DNA of 64,000 nt, from positions 1 to 64,000 of the forward strand of contig NZ_AUIV01000020.1 in NCBI RefSeq assembly GCF_000423885.1. The letters are read 5' to 3'. This DNA comes from Thermomonas fusca DSM 15424. GTDB taxonomy: Bacteria; Pseudomonadota; Gammaproteobacteria; Xanthomonadales; Xanthomonadaceae. Every line of letters begins with the position of its first letter. Position 1 is the stretch's first letter. Below, piece by piece: positions 1 to 7,593 of the stretch. Position numbers and translations under genes: made by a program. The notes beneath the pieces were generated by a model that had not been told where the DNA came from, did not search any database, and worked only from the letters and a program-made list of their open reading frames with translations.

Positions 1-388
1 GGACCAGGGTCAGGCGGGCGACAACGCGGGCCTGCTGCTGCGCGGCACCAAGCGTGACGACGTGGAGCGCGGCCAGGTGCTGTGCAAGCCGGGTTCGATC
101 ACCCCGCACACCGAGTTCGAGGCCGAGGTGTACGTGCTGTCGAAGGACGAGGGCGGCCGTCACACCCCGTTCTTCAAGGGCTACCGCCCGCAGTTCTACT
201 TCCGCACCACCGACATCACCGGCGCTTGCCAGCTGCCGGAAGGCACCGAGATGGTGATGCCGGGCGACAACGTGAAGATGGTGGTCACGCTGATCAACCC
301 GGTGGCGATGGACGAAGGCCTGCGCTTCGCGATCCGCGAAGGCGGCCGCACCGTCGGCGCCGGCGTGGTGGCGAAGATCATCAAGTGA
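1..388 (+). CDS. tuf: Elongation factor Tu, C-terminal part (5' truncated by window edge)
   Basis: This is the last 128 codons of EF-Tu, the GTPase that delivers aminoacyl-tRNA to the ribosomal A site. The reading frame is open from base 2, so the GTPase domain lies outside the window. What remains is the end of beta-barrel domain 2 and all of domain 3, with the near-invariant segments KDEGGRHTPFFKGYRPQFYF and GLRFAIREGGRTVGAGVV. A copy placed directly before rpsJ is the usual end of the str operon (rpsL-rpsG-fusA-tuf). The stop TGA at 386-388 is followed by a strong UUCG hairpin. Gammaproteobacteria often carry a second tuf elsewhere; that cannot be judged here. Confidence 0.98.
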   Translation, partial: DQGQAGDNAGLLLRGTKRDDVERGQVLCKPGSITPHTEFEAEVYVLSKDEGGRHTPFFKGYRPQFYFRTTDITGACQLPEGTEMVMPGDNVKMVVTLINPVAMDEGLRFAIREGGRTVGAGVVAKIIK

Positions 389-397
389 TGCGAGGCC

Positions 398-417
398 CCG
401 CGCGCTTCGGCGCGCGG
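398..417 (+). terminator. UUCG-capped hairpin after tuf
   Basis: An 8-bp perfect GC stem (398-405 with 410-417) is capped by TTCG, 10 bases after the tuf stop. GGCC at 394-397 and again after 417 could extend it. There is no T-run, so it may be a terminator, an attenuator or a 3'-end stabiliser for the str operon transcript. Confidence 0.55.
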
Positions 418-463
418 TTGGCCAGAACATCACCCCGCGCAGGCGGGGGGTCCGGCTTCGAAG

Positions 464-490
464 CGTCATTCCCGCCAGGCGGGAATGACG
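464..490. repeat. REP-like palindrome between tuf and rpsJ
   Basis: CGTCATTCCCGCC (464-476) is followed after one base by its exact reverse complement (478-490). A smaller palindrome, CCCCGC-GCAG-GCGGGG, lies at 433-448. The GTCATTCCCGC core resembles dispersed palindromic elements of many proteobacterial chromosomes; this is recalled, not searched. Confidence 0.6.
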
Positions 491-515
491 TGCGGAAACA
501 AAAGGGAATCCGGAC

Positions 516-545
516 TTGCAAAGTCCAGCAAACCCCCGTTAGAAT
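516..545 (+). promoter_or_regulatory. Predicted promoter of the S10 ribosomal operon
   Basis: The -35-like TTGCAA (516-521) and -10-like TAGAAT (540-545) are separated by 18 bp. The -10 is followed by GCACGA, a discriminator shared with the prpB and gltX promoters in this window. The predicted leader to rpsJ is about 295 nt. The -35 sits inside a small palindrome (512-526). Confidence 0.6.
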
Positions 546-847
546 GCACGACCCCAGCGGAATTTGAGTTCCGGTCGGGGCGCGAAATGAAGCGCAGGAT
601 GCGCTTCGTGTTCGCCAGACAGGGAGATGTCGCGTGGCAAGGCCTCGTCCGTTCCGGAAGTTTCCGGGACACATCGGCGGGGCCTTTCGGCGCGTTCATG
701 GAAACCTGTTCTGGCGGGCCGGGCATCCGGCTCGCCAATTCGCATGCAGGACGCAGCGAAAACCCGCAAGACCCGTTGTATTCACGGGGTGTGGCGCACC
801 CAACGCCGTCGCACCTGTCGCTCTTTAGAACATGAGGCATTCCTCCC

Positions 848-1159
<312 letters not shown>

Positions 1160-1170
1160 GGAGTACCGAG

Positions 1171-1827
1171 ATGAGCGCGAAGAAGTATTCGCTCGGCATC
1201 GTCGGTCGCAAGGCCGGTATGAGCCGCATGTTCACCGAGGACGGCAAGGCCGTGCCGGTGACCCTGATCGAAGCCACGCCGAACCGCATCACCCAGATCA
1301 AGACCGTGGAAACCGACGGCTACAGCGCCGTGCAGGTCACCGCGGGCGTCAAGCGCGCCAGCCTGCTGACCAAGCCGGCCACCGGCCACCTGGCCAAGGC
1401 CAAGGTGGAAGCGGGTCGTGGCCTGTGGGAGCTGCGCGTCGAAGCGGACCAGATCGGTGGCTTTGAAGTGGGCGGCGAGATCAAGGCCGACATCTTCAGT
1501 GAGGGCCAGATCGTCGACGTCCAGGGCGTGACCAAGGGCAAGGGCTTCCAGGGCACGATCAAGCGCTGGAACTTCAAGATGGGTGATGCCACCCACGGTA
1601 ACTCGCTGTCGCATCGCGCGCCGGGCTCGATCGGTCAGCGCCAGACGCCGGGCCGCGTGTTCCCGGGCAAGAAGATGGCCGGCCACATGGGCCACGTCAC
1701 CCAGACCACGCAGAACCTGCAGGTCGTGAAGGTCGATGCCGAGCGCGGCTTGATCGCCGTGCGTGGCGCGATCCCGGGTGCGCCGGGCGGCGATGTGATC
1801 GTGCGCCCGACGAGCAAGGGAGTCTGA
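1171..1827 (+). CDS. rplC: 50S ribosomal protein L3
   Basis: The 218-residue product is L3, an early 50S assembly protein whose central loop reaches the peptidyl-transferase centre. The glycine/glutamine-rich loop RAPGSIGQRQTPGRVFPGKK is intact around residue 150; in E. coli a Gln in this loop is methylated by PrmB. It is a few residues longer than E. coli L3, which is common in this group. GAGGAG precedes the ATG, and only two bases separate it from rplD. Confidence 0.98.
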   Translation: MSAKKYSLGIVGRKAGMSRMFTEDGKAVPVTLIEATPNRITQIKTVETDGYSAVQVTAGVKRASLLTKPATGHLAKAKVEAGRGLWELRVEADQIGGFEVGGEIKADIFSEGQIVDVQGVTKGKGFQGTIKRWNFKMGDATHGNSLSHRAPGSIGQRQTPGRVFPGKKMAGHMGHVTQTTQNLQVVKVDAERGLIAVRGAIPGAPGGDVIVRPTSKGV

Positions 1828-1829
1828 TC

Positions 1830-2432
1830 ATGGAACTGAATATCAATGGCGGCGCCAAGCTGGCGGTCTCCGAGGCGGTGTTCGATCGCGCCTTCAGTGA
1901 GGACCTGATCCATCAGGTCGTCGTGGCGTACCGCAACGCTGGTCGTGCCGGCACCAAGGCGCAGAAGACGCGTTCGGAAGTCAACGGCACCACCAAGAAG
2001 TCGAAGAAGCAGAAGGGCGGCGGCGCGCGTCATGGCGCCCTGACGGCCCCGATCTTCGTCGGCGGTGGCGTGACCTTCGCGGCCAAGCCGCGCAGCTTCG
2101 CGCAGAAGGTCAACCGCAAGATGTACCGCGCCGCGATCGCGTCGATCCTGTCCGAGCTGAATCGTCAGGGCCGGATCACCGTGATCGAGTCGTTCGACAT
2201 CGATGCACCGAAGACCAAGGGTCTGGTGGCCAAGCTCGCCGAGCTGAAGGCCGGCAGGCGCCCGCTGATCGTCACCGAGGAAGCGACCGACAACCTGTAC
2301 CTGTCCGCGCGCAATCTGCCCTACGTGCAGGTGCGTGACGTGCAGGGCCTGGATCCGGTCGCCCTGGTCGGCGCCGATACCGTGCTGGTGACAACCGACG
2401 CGGTGAAGAAGATCGAGGAGTGGCTGGCATGA
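1830..2432 (+). CDS. rplD: 50S ribosomal protein L4
   Basis: The 200-residue product is L4. The basic tunnel-reaching loop KKSKKQKGGGARHGALTAPI lies near residues 50-70 and is followed by FVGGGVTFAAKPRSF. In E. coli L4 autoregulates the S10 operon at transcription and translation, so it is a candidate regulator of the leader at 540-847; that role is inferred only. Its stop overlaps the rplW start (ATGA at 2429-2432), implying translational coupling. Confidence 0.98.
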   Translation: MELNINGGAKLAVSEAVFDRAFSEDLIHQVVVAYRNAGRAGTKAQKTRSEVNGTTKKSKKQKGGGARHGALTAPIFVGGGVTFAAKPRSFAQKVNRKMYRAAIASILSELNRQGRITVIESFDIDAPKTKGLVAKLAELKAGRRPLIVTEEATDNLYLSARNLPYVQVRDVQGLDPVALVGADTVLVTTDAVKKIEEWLA

Positions 2433-2728
2433 GCGCCGCAAACCTGTACGAAGTGATCCGTGCGCCGCGTGTGTCCGAAAAGACCGCGCGCCTGCAGGAA
2501 GTCTCCAACCAATACGTCTTCGAAATCGCGAAGACCGCCACCAAGGCTGATGTCAAGGCGGCGGTCGAGAAGATCTTCGACGTCAAGGTCGAGGCGGTCA
2601 ACGTGGTGAACGTGAAGGGCAAGACCAAGTCCTTCAAGTTTCGCCAGGGCCGCCGCGGCGATTGGCGGAAGGCGTACGTCACCCTGGCCGAAGGCCAGGC
2701 GATCGACGTGATGACGGCCTCGGCCTGA
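2429..2728 (+). CDS. rplW: 50S ribosomal protein L23
   Basis: The 99-residue product is L23, the tunnel-exit protein that docks SRP and trigger factor. It starts MSAANLYEVIRAPRVSEKT and carries the VNVVNVKGKTKSFKFRQGRR segment. The ATG at 2429 is chosen over an upstream GTG at 2420 because it overlaps the rplD stop as ATGA and gives the usual length. It ends 11 bases before rplB. Confidence 0.97.
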   Translation: MSAANLYEVIRAPRVSEKTARLQEVSNQYVFEIAKTATKADVKAAVEKIFDVKVEAVNVVNVKGKTKSFKFRQGRRGDWRKAYVTLAEGQAIDVMTASA

Positions 2729-2739
2729 GGAACAAGTCC

Positions 2740-3567
2740 ATGGCACTGATGACATTCAAGCCCACCTCTGCCGGCCGTCGCTCGATGGTCCGCGTGGTGA
2801 CGCCGGATCTGCACAAGGGCGCACCCTACGCGCCGCTGGTCGAGAAGCAGAGCAAGACCGGTGGCCGCAACCACCACGGCCGCATCACCACCCGCCACAT
2901 CGGCGGTGGGCACAAGCAGCATTACCGCATCATCGACTTCAAGCGCGACAAGGAGGGCATCCCGGCCCGCGTTGAGCGCATCGAGTACGATCCCAACCGC
3001 ACCGCGCACATCGCGCTGCTGTGCTACGCCGACGGCGAGCGCCGCTACATCATCGCGCCGAAGGGCCTCAAGGCCGGCGACCAGGTGATCGCGGGTCGTG
3101 ATGCCCCGATCAAGGCCGGCAACACCCTGCCGCTGCGCAACATCCCGGTGGGTTCCACGATCCACTGCATCGAGATGAAGCCCGGCAAGGGCGCGCAGCT
3201 CGCCCGTGCCGCCGGCGCTGGCGTCCAGCTGGTCGCCCGCGAAGGCGTCTACGCCACCCTGCGTTTGCGCTCCGGCGAAATGCGCAAGGTGCCGGCCGAA
3301 TGCCGTGCCACCATCGGCGAAGTCAGCAATGACGAGCATGGCCTGCAGAAGCTCGGCAAGGCCGGTGCCGCCCGCTGGCGCGGCGTCAAGCCGACCGTGC
3401 GCGGCGCGGCCATGAACCCCGTCGATCACCCGCACGGTGGTGGCGAGGCGAAGGCTGGCCAGGGCAACCCGCATCCGGTCACCCCGTGGGGCGTGCCGAC
3501 CAAGGGTTACAAGACCCGCAAGAACAAGCGCACCCAGCAGTTCATCGTGCGCGATCGCAGGAGCTAA
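2740..3567 (+). CDS. rplB: 50S ribosomal protein L2
   Basis: The 275-residue product is L2, a primary 23S-binding protein needed for subunit joining and peptidyl-transferase assembly. The N-terminal basic domain and the C-terminal signature NPVDHPHGGGEAKAGQG with its conserved histidine are present. The start MALMTFKPTSAGRR at 2740 gives the family length; in-frame codons further upstream lie inside rplW and are rejected. Six bases separate it from rpsS. Confidence 0.98.
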   Translation: MALMTFKPTSAGRRSMVRVVTPDLHKGAPYAPLVEKQSKTGGRNHHGRITTRHIGGGHKQHYRIIDFKRDKEGIPARVERIEYDPNRTAHIALLCYADGERRYIIAPKGLKAGDQVIAGRDAPIKAGNTLPLRNIPVGSTIHCIEMKPGKGAQLARAAGAGVQLVAREGVYATLRLRSGEMRKVPAECRATIGEVSNDEHGLQKLGKAGAARWRGVKPTVRGAAMNPVDHPHGGGEAKAGQGNPHPVTPWGVPTKGYKTRKNKRTQQFIVRDRRS

Positions 3568-3573
3568 TCGGCA

Positions 3574-3840
3574 ATGGCACGTTCACTCAAGAAGGGCCCG
3601 TTCATCGACCACCATCTGCAGAAGAAGGTGGAGACCGCGGGTAGCAGCAAGAAGCCGATCAAGACCTGGTCGCGTCGTTCGACGATCCTGCCGGAAATGA
3701 TCGGGTTCACCATCGCCGTGCACAACGGCAAGAACCACGTCCCTGTGCTGATCAACGAAAACATGATTGGCCACAAGCTTGGCGAGTTCGCCGTGACCCG
3801 TACGTTCAAGGGTCATGGCGGCGACAAGAAGGGGAAGTAA
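3574..3840 (+). CDS. rpsS: 30S ribosomal protein S19
   Basis: The 88-residue product matches S19, which contacts S13 and the A-site tRNA in the 30S head. It begins MARSLKKGPFIDHHL and contains the conserved TWSRRSTILPEMIGFTIAVH segment and the basic tail FKGHGGDKKGK. Its length is typical. The stop TAA overlaps the Shine-Dalgarno region of rplV. Confidence 0.98.
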   Translation: MARSLKKGPFIDHHLQKKVETAGSSKKPIKTWSRRSTILPEMIGFTIAVHNGKNHVPVLINENMIGHKLGEFAVTRTFKGHGGDKKGK

Positions 3841-3850
3841 GGAGATGACC

Positions 3851-4186
3851 ATGGAAGCGAAAGCCGTCCTGCGCAGTGCGCGCATCTCCGCCCAGAAGGT
3901 TCGCCTGGTGGCAGACCAGGTGCGTGGGCTCCCCGTCGCCCGTGCGCTCGACCTGTTGAAGTTCTCGGACAAGAAGGCCGCGGGCATGATCTACAAGGTC
4001 GTGTTCTCGGCTGCCTCGAACGCCGAGAACAACAACGGCGCCGATGCGGACGAACTCAAGGTCAAGACCATCATGGTCGATGAGGGTCCCTCGCTGAAGC
4101 GCTTCATGGCGCGTGCGAAGGGCCGTGGCACGCGCATCACCAAGCGCACCAGCCACATCACCGTGATCGTCGGCGAGGGCAAGTAA
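3851..4186 (+). CDS. rplV: 50S ribosomal protein L22
   Basis: The 111-residue product is L22, whose beta-hairpin lines the exit tunnel. It contains AKGRGTRITKRTSHITVIVG, the tunnel hairpin end. Two ATGs compete: at 3845 the GGAG (3841-3844) would touch the start codon, whereas at 3851 it sits six bases upstream and the protein begins MEAKAVLRSARISAQK, as in related genomes. The 3851 start is therefore preferred. Only two bases separate it from rpsC. Confidence 0.96.
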   Translation: MEAKAVLRSARISAQKVRLVADQVRGLPVARALDLLKFSDKKAAGMIYKVVFSAASNAENNNGADADELKVKTIMVDEGPSLKRFMARAKGRGTRITKRTSHITVIVGEGK

Positions 4187-4188
4187 TC

Positions 4189-4941
4189 ATGGGTCATAAA
4201 GTCAATCCGATCGGCATCCGCCTGGGCATCGCCAAGGACTGGAATTCCAAGTGGTATGCCGGCAAGAAGCAGTTCGCCGAGTTCCTGACGGCCGACCTCC
4301 GCGTCCGCGACATGCTGCGCAAGAAGCTGGCCCAGGCCGGCATCAGCAAGATCCTGATCGAGCGTCCGGCCAACAACGCCCGCGTGACCATCCACACCGC
4401 CCGTCCGGGCGTGGTGATCGGCAAGCGCGGCGAGGACATCGAGAAGCTGCGCAAGGAAGTGTCCGATGTGCTCGGCGTGCCGGCGCACATCAACGTCACC
4501 GAAGTCCGCAAGCCGGAACTCGACGCGCAGCTGGTGGCCGAGTCCATCGCCCAGCAGCTGGAGCGCCGCATCATGTTCCGTCGCGCCATGAAGCGCGCGG
4601 TCGGGAACGCGATCCGTCTCGGCGCGCTGGGCATCAAGGTCAACGTGGCTGGCCGCTTGAACGGTGCTGAAATCGCCCGTTCCGAGTGGTACCGCGAAGG
4701 CCGCGTGCCGCTGCACACCCTGCGTGCGGACATCGACTACGGCTTCGCGGAAGCGAAGACCACCTACGGCATCATCGGTATCAAGGTGTGGGTCTACAAG
4801 GGCGAGATCTTCGATTTCTCCCAGGTTGGCCAGGAGAAGCAGGACGATTCCCCGGCGCCGCGTGGCGGCGACCGTGAGCGTCCGCGTGGTCCGCGCCGTG
4901 ACCGTGGCGACCGCGCCGAGCGCGGCGAAGCGAGGGATTAA
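4189..4941 (+). CDS. rpsC: 30S ribosomal protein S3
   Basis: The 250-residue product is S3, part of the mRNA entry tunnel and its helicase activity. A KH domain with GVVIGKRGEDIEKLR is near residues 74-88, followed by the C-terminal S3 domain (RAMKRAVGNAIRLGALGIKV). The last 35 or so residues are a charged, low-complexity Arg/Asp/Pro tail absent from E. coli S3 but common among Xanthomonadales; its function is unknown. Two bases separate it from rplP. Confidence 0.98.
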   Translation: MGHKVNPIGIRLGIAKDWNSKWYAGKKQFAEFLTADLRVRDMLRKKLAQAGISKILIERPANNARVTIHTARPGVVIGKRGEDIEKLRKEVSDVLGVPAHINVTEVRKPELDAQLVAESIAQQLERRIMFRRAMKRAVGNAIRLGALGIKVNVAGRLNGAEIARSEWYREGRVPLHTLRADIDYGFAEAKTTYGIIGIKVWVYKGEIFDFSQVGQEKQDDSPAPRGGDRERPRGPRRDRGDRAERGEARD

Positions 4942-4943
4942 TC

Positions 4944-5357
4944 ATGTTGCAACCCAAGCGAACCAAATACCGCAAGGTCCACAAGGGCCGCAATGAGGGC
5001 CTGAGCTGGAGCGCGAACGCGGTCAGCTTCGGTGAGTTCGGCCTGAAGGCGACCGCCACCGGCCAGCTCACCGCCCGCCAGATCGAGGCCGCGCGTCGTT
5101 CCATCAGCCGTTACGTCAAGCGTGGCGGCAAGATGTGGATCCGCGTGTTCCCCGACAAGCCGATCACCAAGAAGCCGATCGAAGTCCGCATGGGCTCGGG
5201 CAAGGGCAACGTGGAGTACTGGGTCGCCCAGATCCAGCCCGGCCGCATGATCTACGAGATCGAGGGCGTCAGCGAGGAAATCGCGCGCGAGGCGTTCCGC
5301 CTGGCGTCGGCAAAGCTCTCGGTCACCACCACTTTCGTGACCCGGACGGTGCGCTGA
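4944..5357 (+). CDS. rplP: 50S ribosomal protein L16
   Basis: The 137-residue product is L16, which organises the A-site region of the 50S and is added late in assembly. It starts MLQPKRTKYRKVHKGRN and includes MGSGKGNVEYWVAQIQPGRM. Length and motifs are normal. Its TGA overlaps the ATG of rpmC by one base (TGATG at 5355-5359), so the two are probably translationally coupled. Confidence 0.98.
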   Translation: MLQPKRTKYRKVHKGRNEGLSWSANAVSFGEFGLKATATGQLTARQIEAARRSISRYVKRGGKMWIRVFPDKPITKKPIEVRMGSGKGNVEYWVAQIQPGRMIYEIEGVSEEIAREAFRLASAKLSVTTTFVTRTVR

Positions 5358-5563
5358 TGGAACTCAAGCAACTGCGTCAGAAGTCGGCGGACGAACTGAA
5401 GGCCCACCTGGTCGAACTGCAGAAGGAGCGCTTCGCGCTTCGCATGCAGAAGGCCACCGGCCAGCTGCCCCCGTCCAAGACCAACGAGCCCCGCCGCGTG
5501 CGCCGCGAGATCGCTCGCGTCAACACGCTGCTCGGCGCGCTGCAAGCCAGCGTGACGAAGTAA
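5357..5563 (+). CDS. rpmC: 50S ribosomal protein L29
   Basis: The 68-residue product is L29, a two-helix protein beside the tunnel exit. It reads MELKQLRQKSADELKAHLVE with the family motif ELQKERFALRMQKATGQL. The ATG at 5357 is chosen because it overlaps the rplP stop and gives the usual 60-70 residue length; longer in-frame extensions run backwards through rplP. Twelve bases separate it from rpsQ. Confidence 0.97.
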   Translation: MELKQLRQKSADELKAHLVELQKERFALRMQKATGQLPPSKTNEPRRVRREIARVNTLLGALQASVTK

Positions 5564-5575
5564 GGAACGGCAGAC

Positions 5576-5839
5576 ATGACTGAACAAACCAAGAAGCTGC
5601 ACACGGTCGAAGGCCGCGTTGTCAGCAACAAGATGGACAAGACCGTGACGGTGCTCGTAGAGCGCCAGGTCAAGCACGCGCTGTACGGCAAGTACATCCG
5701 TCGCTCGACCAAGCTGCACGCGCACGATGCCGACAACACCTGCAACGAAGGTGATGTCGTCCGCGTGGCGGAATGCGCACCGATGTCCAAGACCAAGAAC
5801 TGGCGCGTGGTGGAAGTCATCACGCGTGCCGCCGAGTAA
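5576..5839 (+). CDS. rpsQ: 30S ribosomal protein S17
   Basis: The 87-residue product is S17, an OB-fold primary 16S-binding protein. It shows GRVVSNKMDKTVTVLVERQVKH and HDADNTCNEGDVVRVAECAP, both family signatures. It closes the S10 operon order rpmC-rpsQ as in E. coli. The next gene, rplN, follows after only 15 bases with no terminator, so S10 and spc clusters are probably co-transcribed here. Confidence 0.98.
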   Translation: MTEQTKKLHTVEGRVVSNKMDKTVTVLVERQVKHALYGKYIRRSTKLHAHDADNTCNEGDVVRVAECAPMSKTKNWRVVEVITRAAE

Positions 5840-5854
5840 GCAGGAGAGACAGCC

Positions 5855-6223
5855 ATGATCCAGATGCAGAGCTTTCTCGACGTTGCCGACAACTCCGGTG
5901 CCAAGGAACTGATGTGCATCAAGGTGCTCGGCGGCTCCAAGCGCCGTTATGCCGGCATCGGTGACATCATCAAGGTGTCGGTGAAGGAAGCGATTCCGCG
6001 CGGCAAGGTGAAGAAGGGCGACGTCTACGACGCCGTCGTGGTGCGTACCCGCAAGGGTGTGCGTCGCGCCGACGGTTCGCTGATCCGCTTCGACGGTAAC
6101 GCCGCCGTGCTGTTGAACAACAAGCAAGAGCCGATCGGCACTCGCATCTTCGGGCCCGTGACCCGTGAGCTGCGCACCGAGAAGTTCATGAAGATCGTCT
6201 CGCTCGCGCCTGAAGTGCTCTGA
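5855..6223 (+). CDS. rplN: 50S ribosomal protein L14
   Basis: The 122-residue product is L14, which forms intersubunit bridge B8 and binds RsfS. It begins MIQMQSFLDVADNSGAKELM and contains the signature AVVVRTRKGVRRADGSLIRFDGNAA. It is the first gene of the spc gene set. Length is exactly standard; 17 bases separate it from rplX. Confidence 0.98.
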   Translation: MIQMQSFLDVADNSGAKELMCIKVLGGSKRRYAGIGDIIKVSVKEAIPRGKVKKGDVYDAVVVRTRKGVRRADGSLIRFDGNAAVLLNNKQEPIGTRIFGPVTRELRTEKFMKIVSLAPEVL

Positions 6224-6240
6224 GCGGAGGAAGGAAGAAC

Positions 6241-6555
6241 ATGAACCGTATCCGCAAGGGTGACCAGGTGGTCGTGACCACTGGTAACAAGAAGATCAAG
6301 GGCCAGACTGGCGAAGTGGTGCGCGTCGATGGAGAGCGCGTCTACGTTGCCAACCTGAACCTGGTCAAGCGCCACACCAAGCCCAATCCGCAGGCCGGCC
6401 AGCCCGGCGGCGTGATCGAGCGCGAGGCGTCGATCCACATTTCCAACGTGATGCTGCTGGACCCGGCAACGGGCAAGGGCGGTCGCGTTGCCACCAAGGT
6501 GCTCGAGAATGGAAAGCGCATCCGCGTGTTCCGCTCCAGCGGCGAGGCTATCTGA
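6241..6555 (+). CDS. rplX: 50S ribosomal protein L24
   Basis: The 104-residue product is L24, an assembly initiator for the 50S. The N-terminal KOW motif (RIRKGDQVVVTTGNKKIKGQTGEVVRV) is clear, followed by NLVKRHTKPNPQAGQPGGVIERE. Length is typical. GGAGGAAGGAA lies just upstream of the ATG. It ends one base before the rplE start codon. Confidence 0.98.
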   Translation: MNRIRKGDQVVVTTGNKKIKGQTGEVVRVDGERVYVANLNLVKRHTKPNPQAGQPGGVIEREASIHISNVMLLDPATGKGGRVATKVLENGKRIRVFRSSGEAI

Positions 6556-6556
6556 C

Positions 6557-7099
6557 ATGAACACCCGTCTTGAAAAGTTCTACAAGGAAGAAGTGGTGCC
6601 GAAGCTCATGCAGCAGTTCGGCTACACCAATCCGATGCAGGTCCCGAAGCTCGTCAAGGTCACGCTGAACATGGGCGTGGGCGAAGCGGCCACCAACAAG
6701 AAGGTGCTCGAGAACGCCGTCGCCGACATGACCAAGATCTCCGGCCAGAAGCCGGTGGTCACCAAGTCGCGCGTTTCGGTGGCTTCGTTCAAGATCCGCG
6801 ACGGCTGGCCGATCGGTTGCAAGGTGACCCTGCGCCGCGCCCAGATGTTCGAGTTCCTCGACCGCCTGATCAACATCTCGCTGCCGCGCGTCCGCGACTT
6901 CCGCGGCGTGTCGGGGCGTTCGTTCGACGGTCGCGGCAACTACAACATGGGCGTGAAGGAGCAGATCATCTTCCCGGAGATCGACTTCGACGCCGTTGAT
7001 GCGATGCGCGGCATGGACATCGCCATCACCACCACCGCGAAGACCGACGCCGAGGCCAAGGCCCTGCTCGAAGCCTTCCGCTTCCCGTTCCGCAACTAA
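6557..7099 (+). CDS. rplE: 50S ribosomal protein L5
   Basis: The 180-residue product is L5, part of the central protuberance with 5S rRNA and L18. It starts MNTRLEKFYKEEVVPKLMQQ and includes the signatures PKLVKVTLNMGVGEA and GRGNYNMGVKEQIIFPEI. The ATG at 6557 is one base after the rplX stop; in-frame sequence upstream overlaps rplX and is rejected. Ten bases separate it from rpsN. Confidence 0.98.
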   Translation: MNTRLEKFYKEEVVPKLMQQFGYTNPMQVPKLVKVTLNMGVGEAATNKKVLENAVADMTKISGQKPVVTKSRVSVASFKIRDGWPIGCKVTLRRAQMFEFLDRLINISLPRVRDFRGVSGRSFDGRGNYNMGVKEQIIFPEIDFDAVDAMRGMDIAITTTAKTDAEAKALLEAFRFPFRN

Positions 7100-7109
7100 A
7101 GGACACGTC

Positions 7110-7415
7110 ATGGCCAAGACTTCCATGATCAACCGCGAAGCCAAGCGCGCCAAACTGGCCAAGCAGTACGCCGCCAAGCGCGACGCGCTGAAGAAGGTCA
7201 TCGCCAGCCAGGACGCGTCCTACGAGGACAAGATGGTGGCCGCGACCAAGCTGCAGAAGCTGCCGCGCGACTCCTCACCGTCCCGCCAGACCACCCGCTG
7301 CGCCCTCACCGGTCGCCCGCGTGCGGTCTACAGCAAGTTCGGCCTGGGCCGCAACGCGCTGCGCAAGGCGACGATGAATGGCGACGTGCCTGGCCTGCGC
7401 AAGGCGAGCTGGTAA
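7110..7415 (+). CDS. rpsN: 30S ribosomal protein S14 (long, zinc-independent form)
   Basis: The 101-residue product is S14 of the 30S head. It is the long form without the CxxC zinc ribbon: only one cysteine is left, in RCALTGRPRAVYSKFGLGRN. Having the zinc-free form in the main operon fits a cell that can spare zinc, although no alternative S14 is visible. It starts MAKTSMINREAKRAKLAKQY. The gene is followed by an unusually long structured spacer before rpsH. Confidence 0.98.
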   Translation: MAKTSMINREAKRAKLAKQYAAKRDALKKVIASQDASYEDKMVAATKLQKLPRDSSPSRQTTRCALTGRPRAVYSKFGLGRNALRKATMNGDVPGLRKASW

Positions 7416-7422
7416 AAAAACT

Positions 7423-7430
7423 GCTATACT
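7423..7430 (+). promoter_or_regulatory. Extended -10 promoter element upstream of rpsH
   Basis: TGC-TATACT (7422-7430) is a near-perfect extended -10 (TGn plus 5/6 of TATAAT) seven bases after the rpsN stop. No clear -35 is seen, as expected for extended -10 promoters. It would start transcription near 7437, giving a leader of about 157 nt before rpsH. Confidence 0.5.
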
Positions 7431-7436
7431 GATCCG

Positions 7437-7593
7437 CTACCTGTCGCGAAAGCGGCGGTGGCGGCTCCCGAACCCCGCAGCGATGCGGGGTTTGCGCCTG
7501 CAACAGCGCCGCGACGTTCCAGTTTCGCGGCGTCCACAATCCGAAAGATTTTCGCGAAAGCGGATATCGGTGCTACTCATCAGGTGAATCCAT
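7437..7593 (+). other. Structured leader of rpsH with GNRA hairpins and a duplicated 12-mer
   Basis: The 178-bp spacer between rpsN and rpsH holds three elements. A 9-bp perfect stem with a GCGA tetraloop lies at 7471-7492. An 8-bp stem with a 10-nt loop lies at 7507-7532. The 12-mer TCGCGAAAGCGG occurs exactly twice (7444-7455 and 7552-7563), each folding as CGC-GAAA-GCG. In E. coli the spc operon is controlled by S8 (rpsH product) binding mRNA near rplE; the equivalent site here is not established. Confidence 0.6.

Larger units (their letters stand above)
389..847 (+). other. tuf-rpsJ spacer: terminator-like hairpin, REP-like repeat, promoter and S10 leader
   Basis: This 459-bp gap holds no supported gene. 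From left to right it contains the UUCG hairpin after tuf, two palindromic repeats, a promoter-like pair at 516-545 and a roughly 295-nt leader for rpsJ. The leader ends in a hairpin that masks the rpsJ Shine-Dalgarno (GAGG 834-837 pairs with CCTC 842-845). In E. coli the S10 leader is the target of L4-mediated attenuation and repression; whether this leader works that way cannot be told by eye. Confidence 0.6.

Noticed and set aside
3845..3850. Earlier ATG for rplV (MTMEAKAV)
   Set aside because: GGAG would directly abut this ATG; the ATG at 3851 has proper spacing and the family N-terminus.
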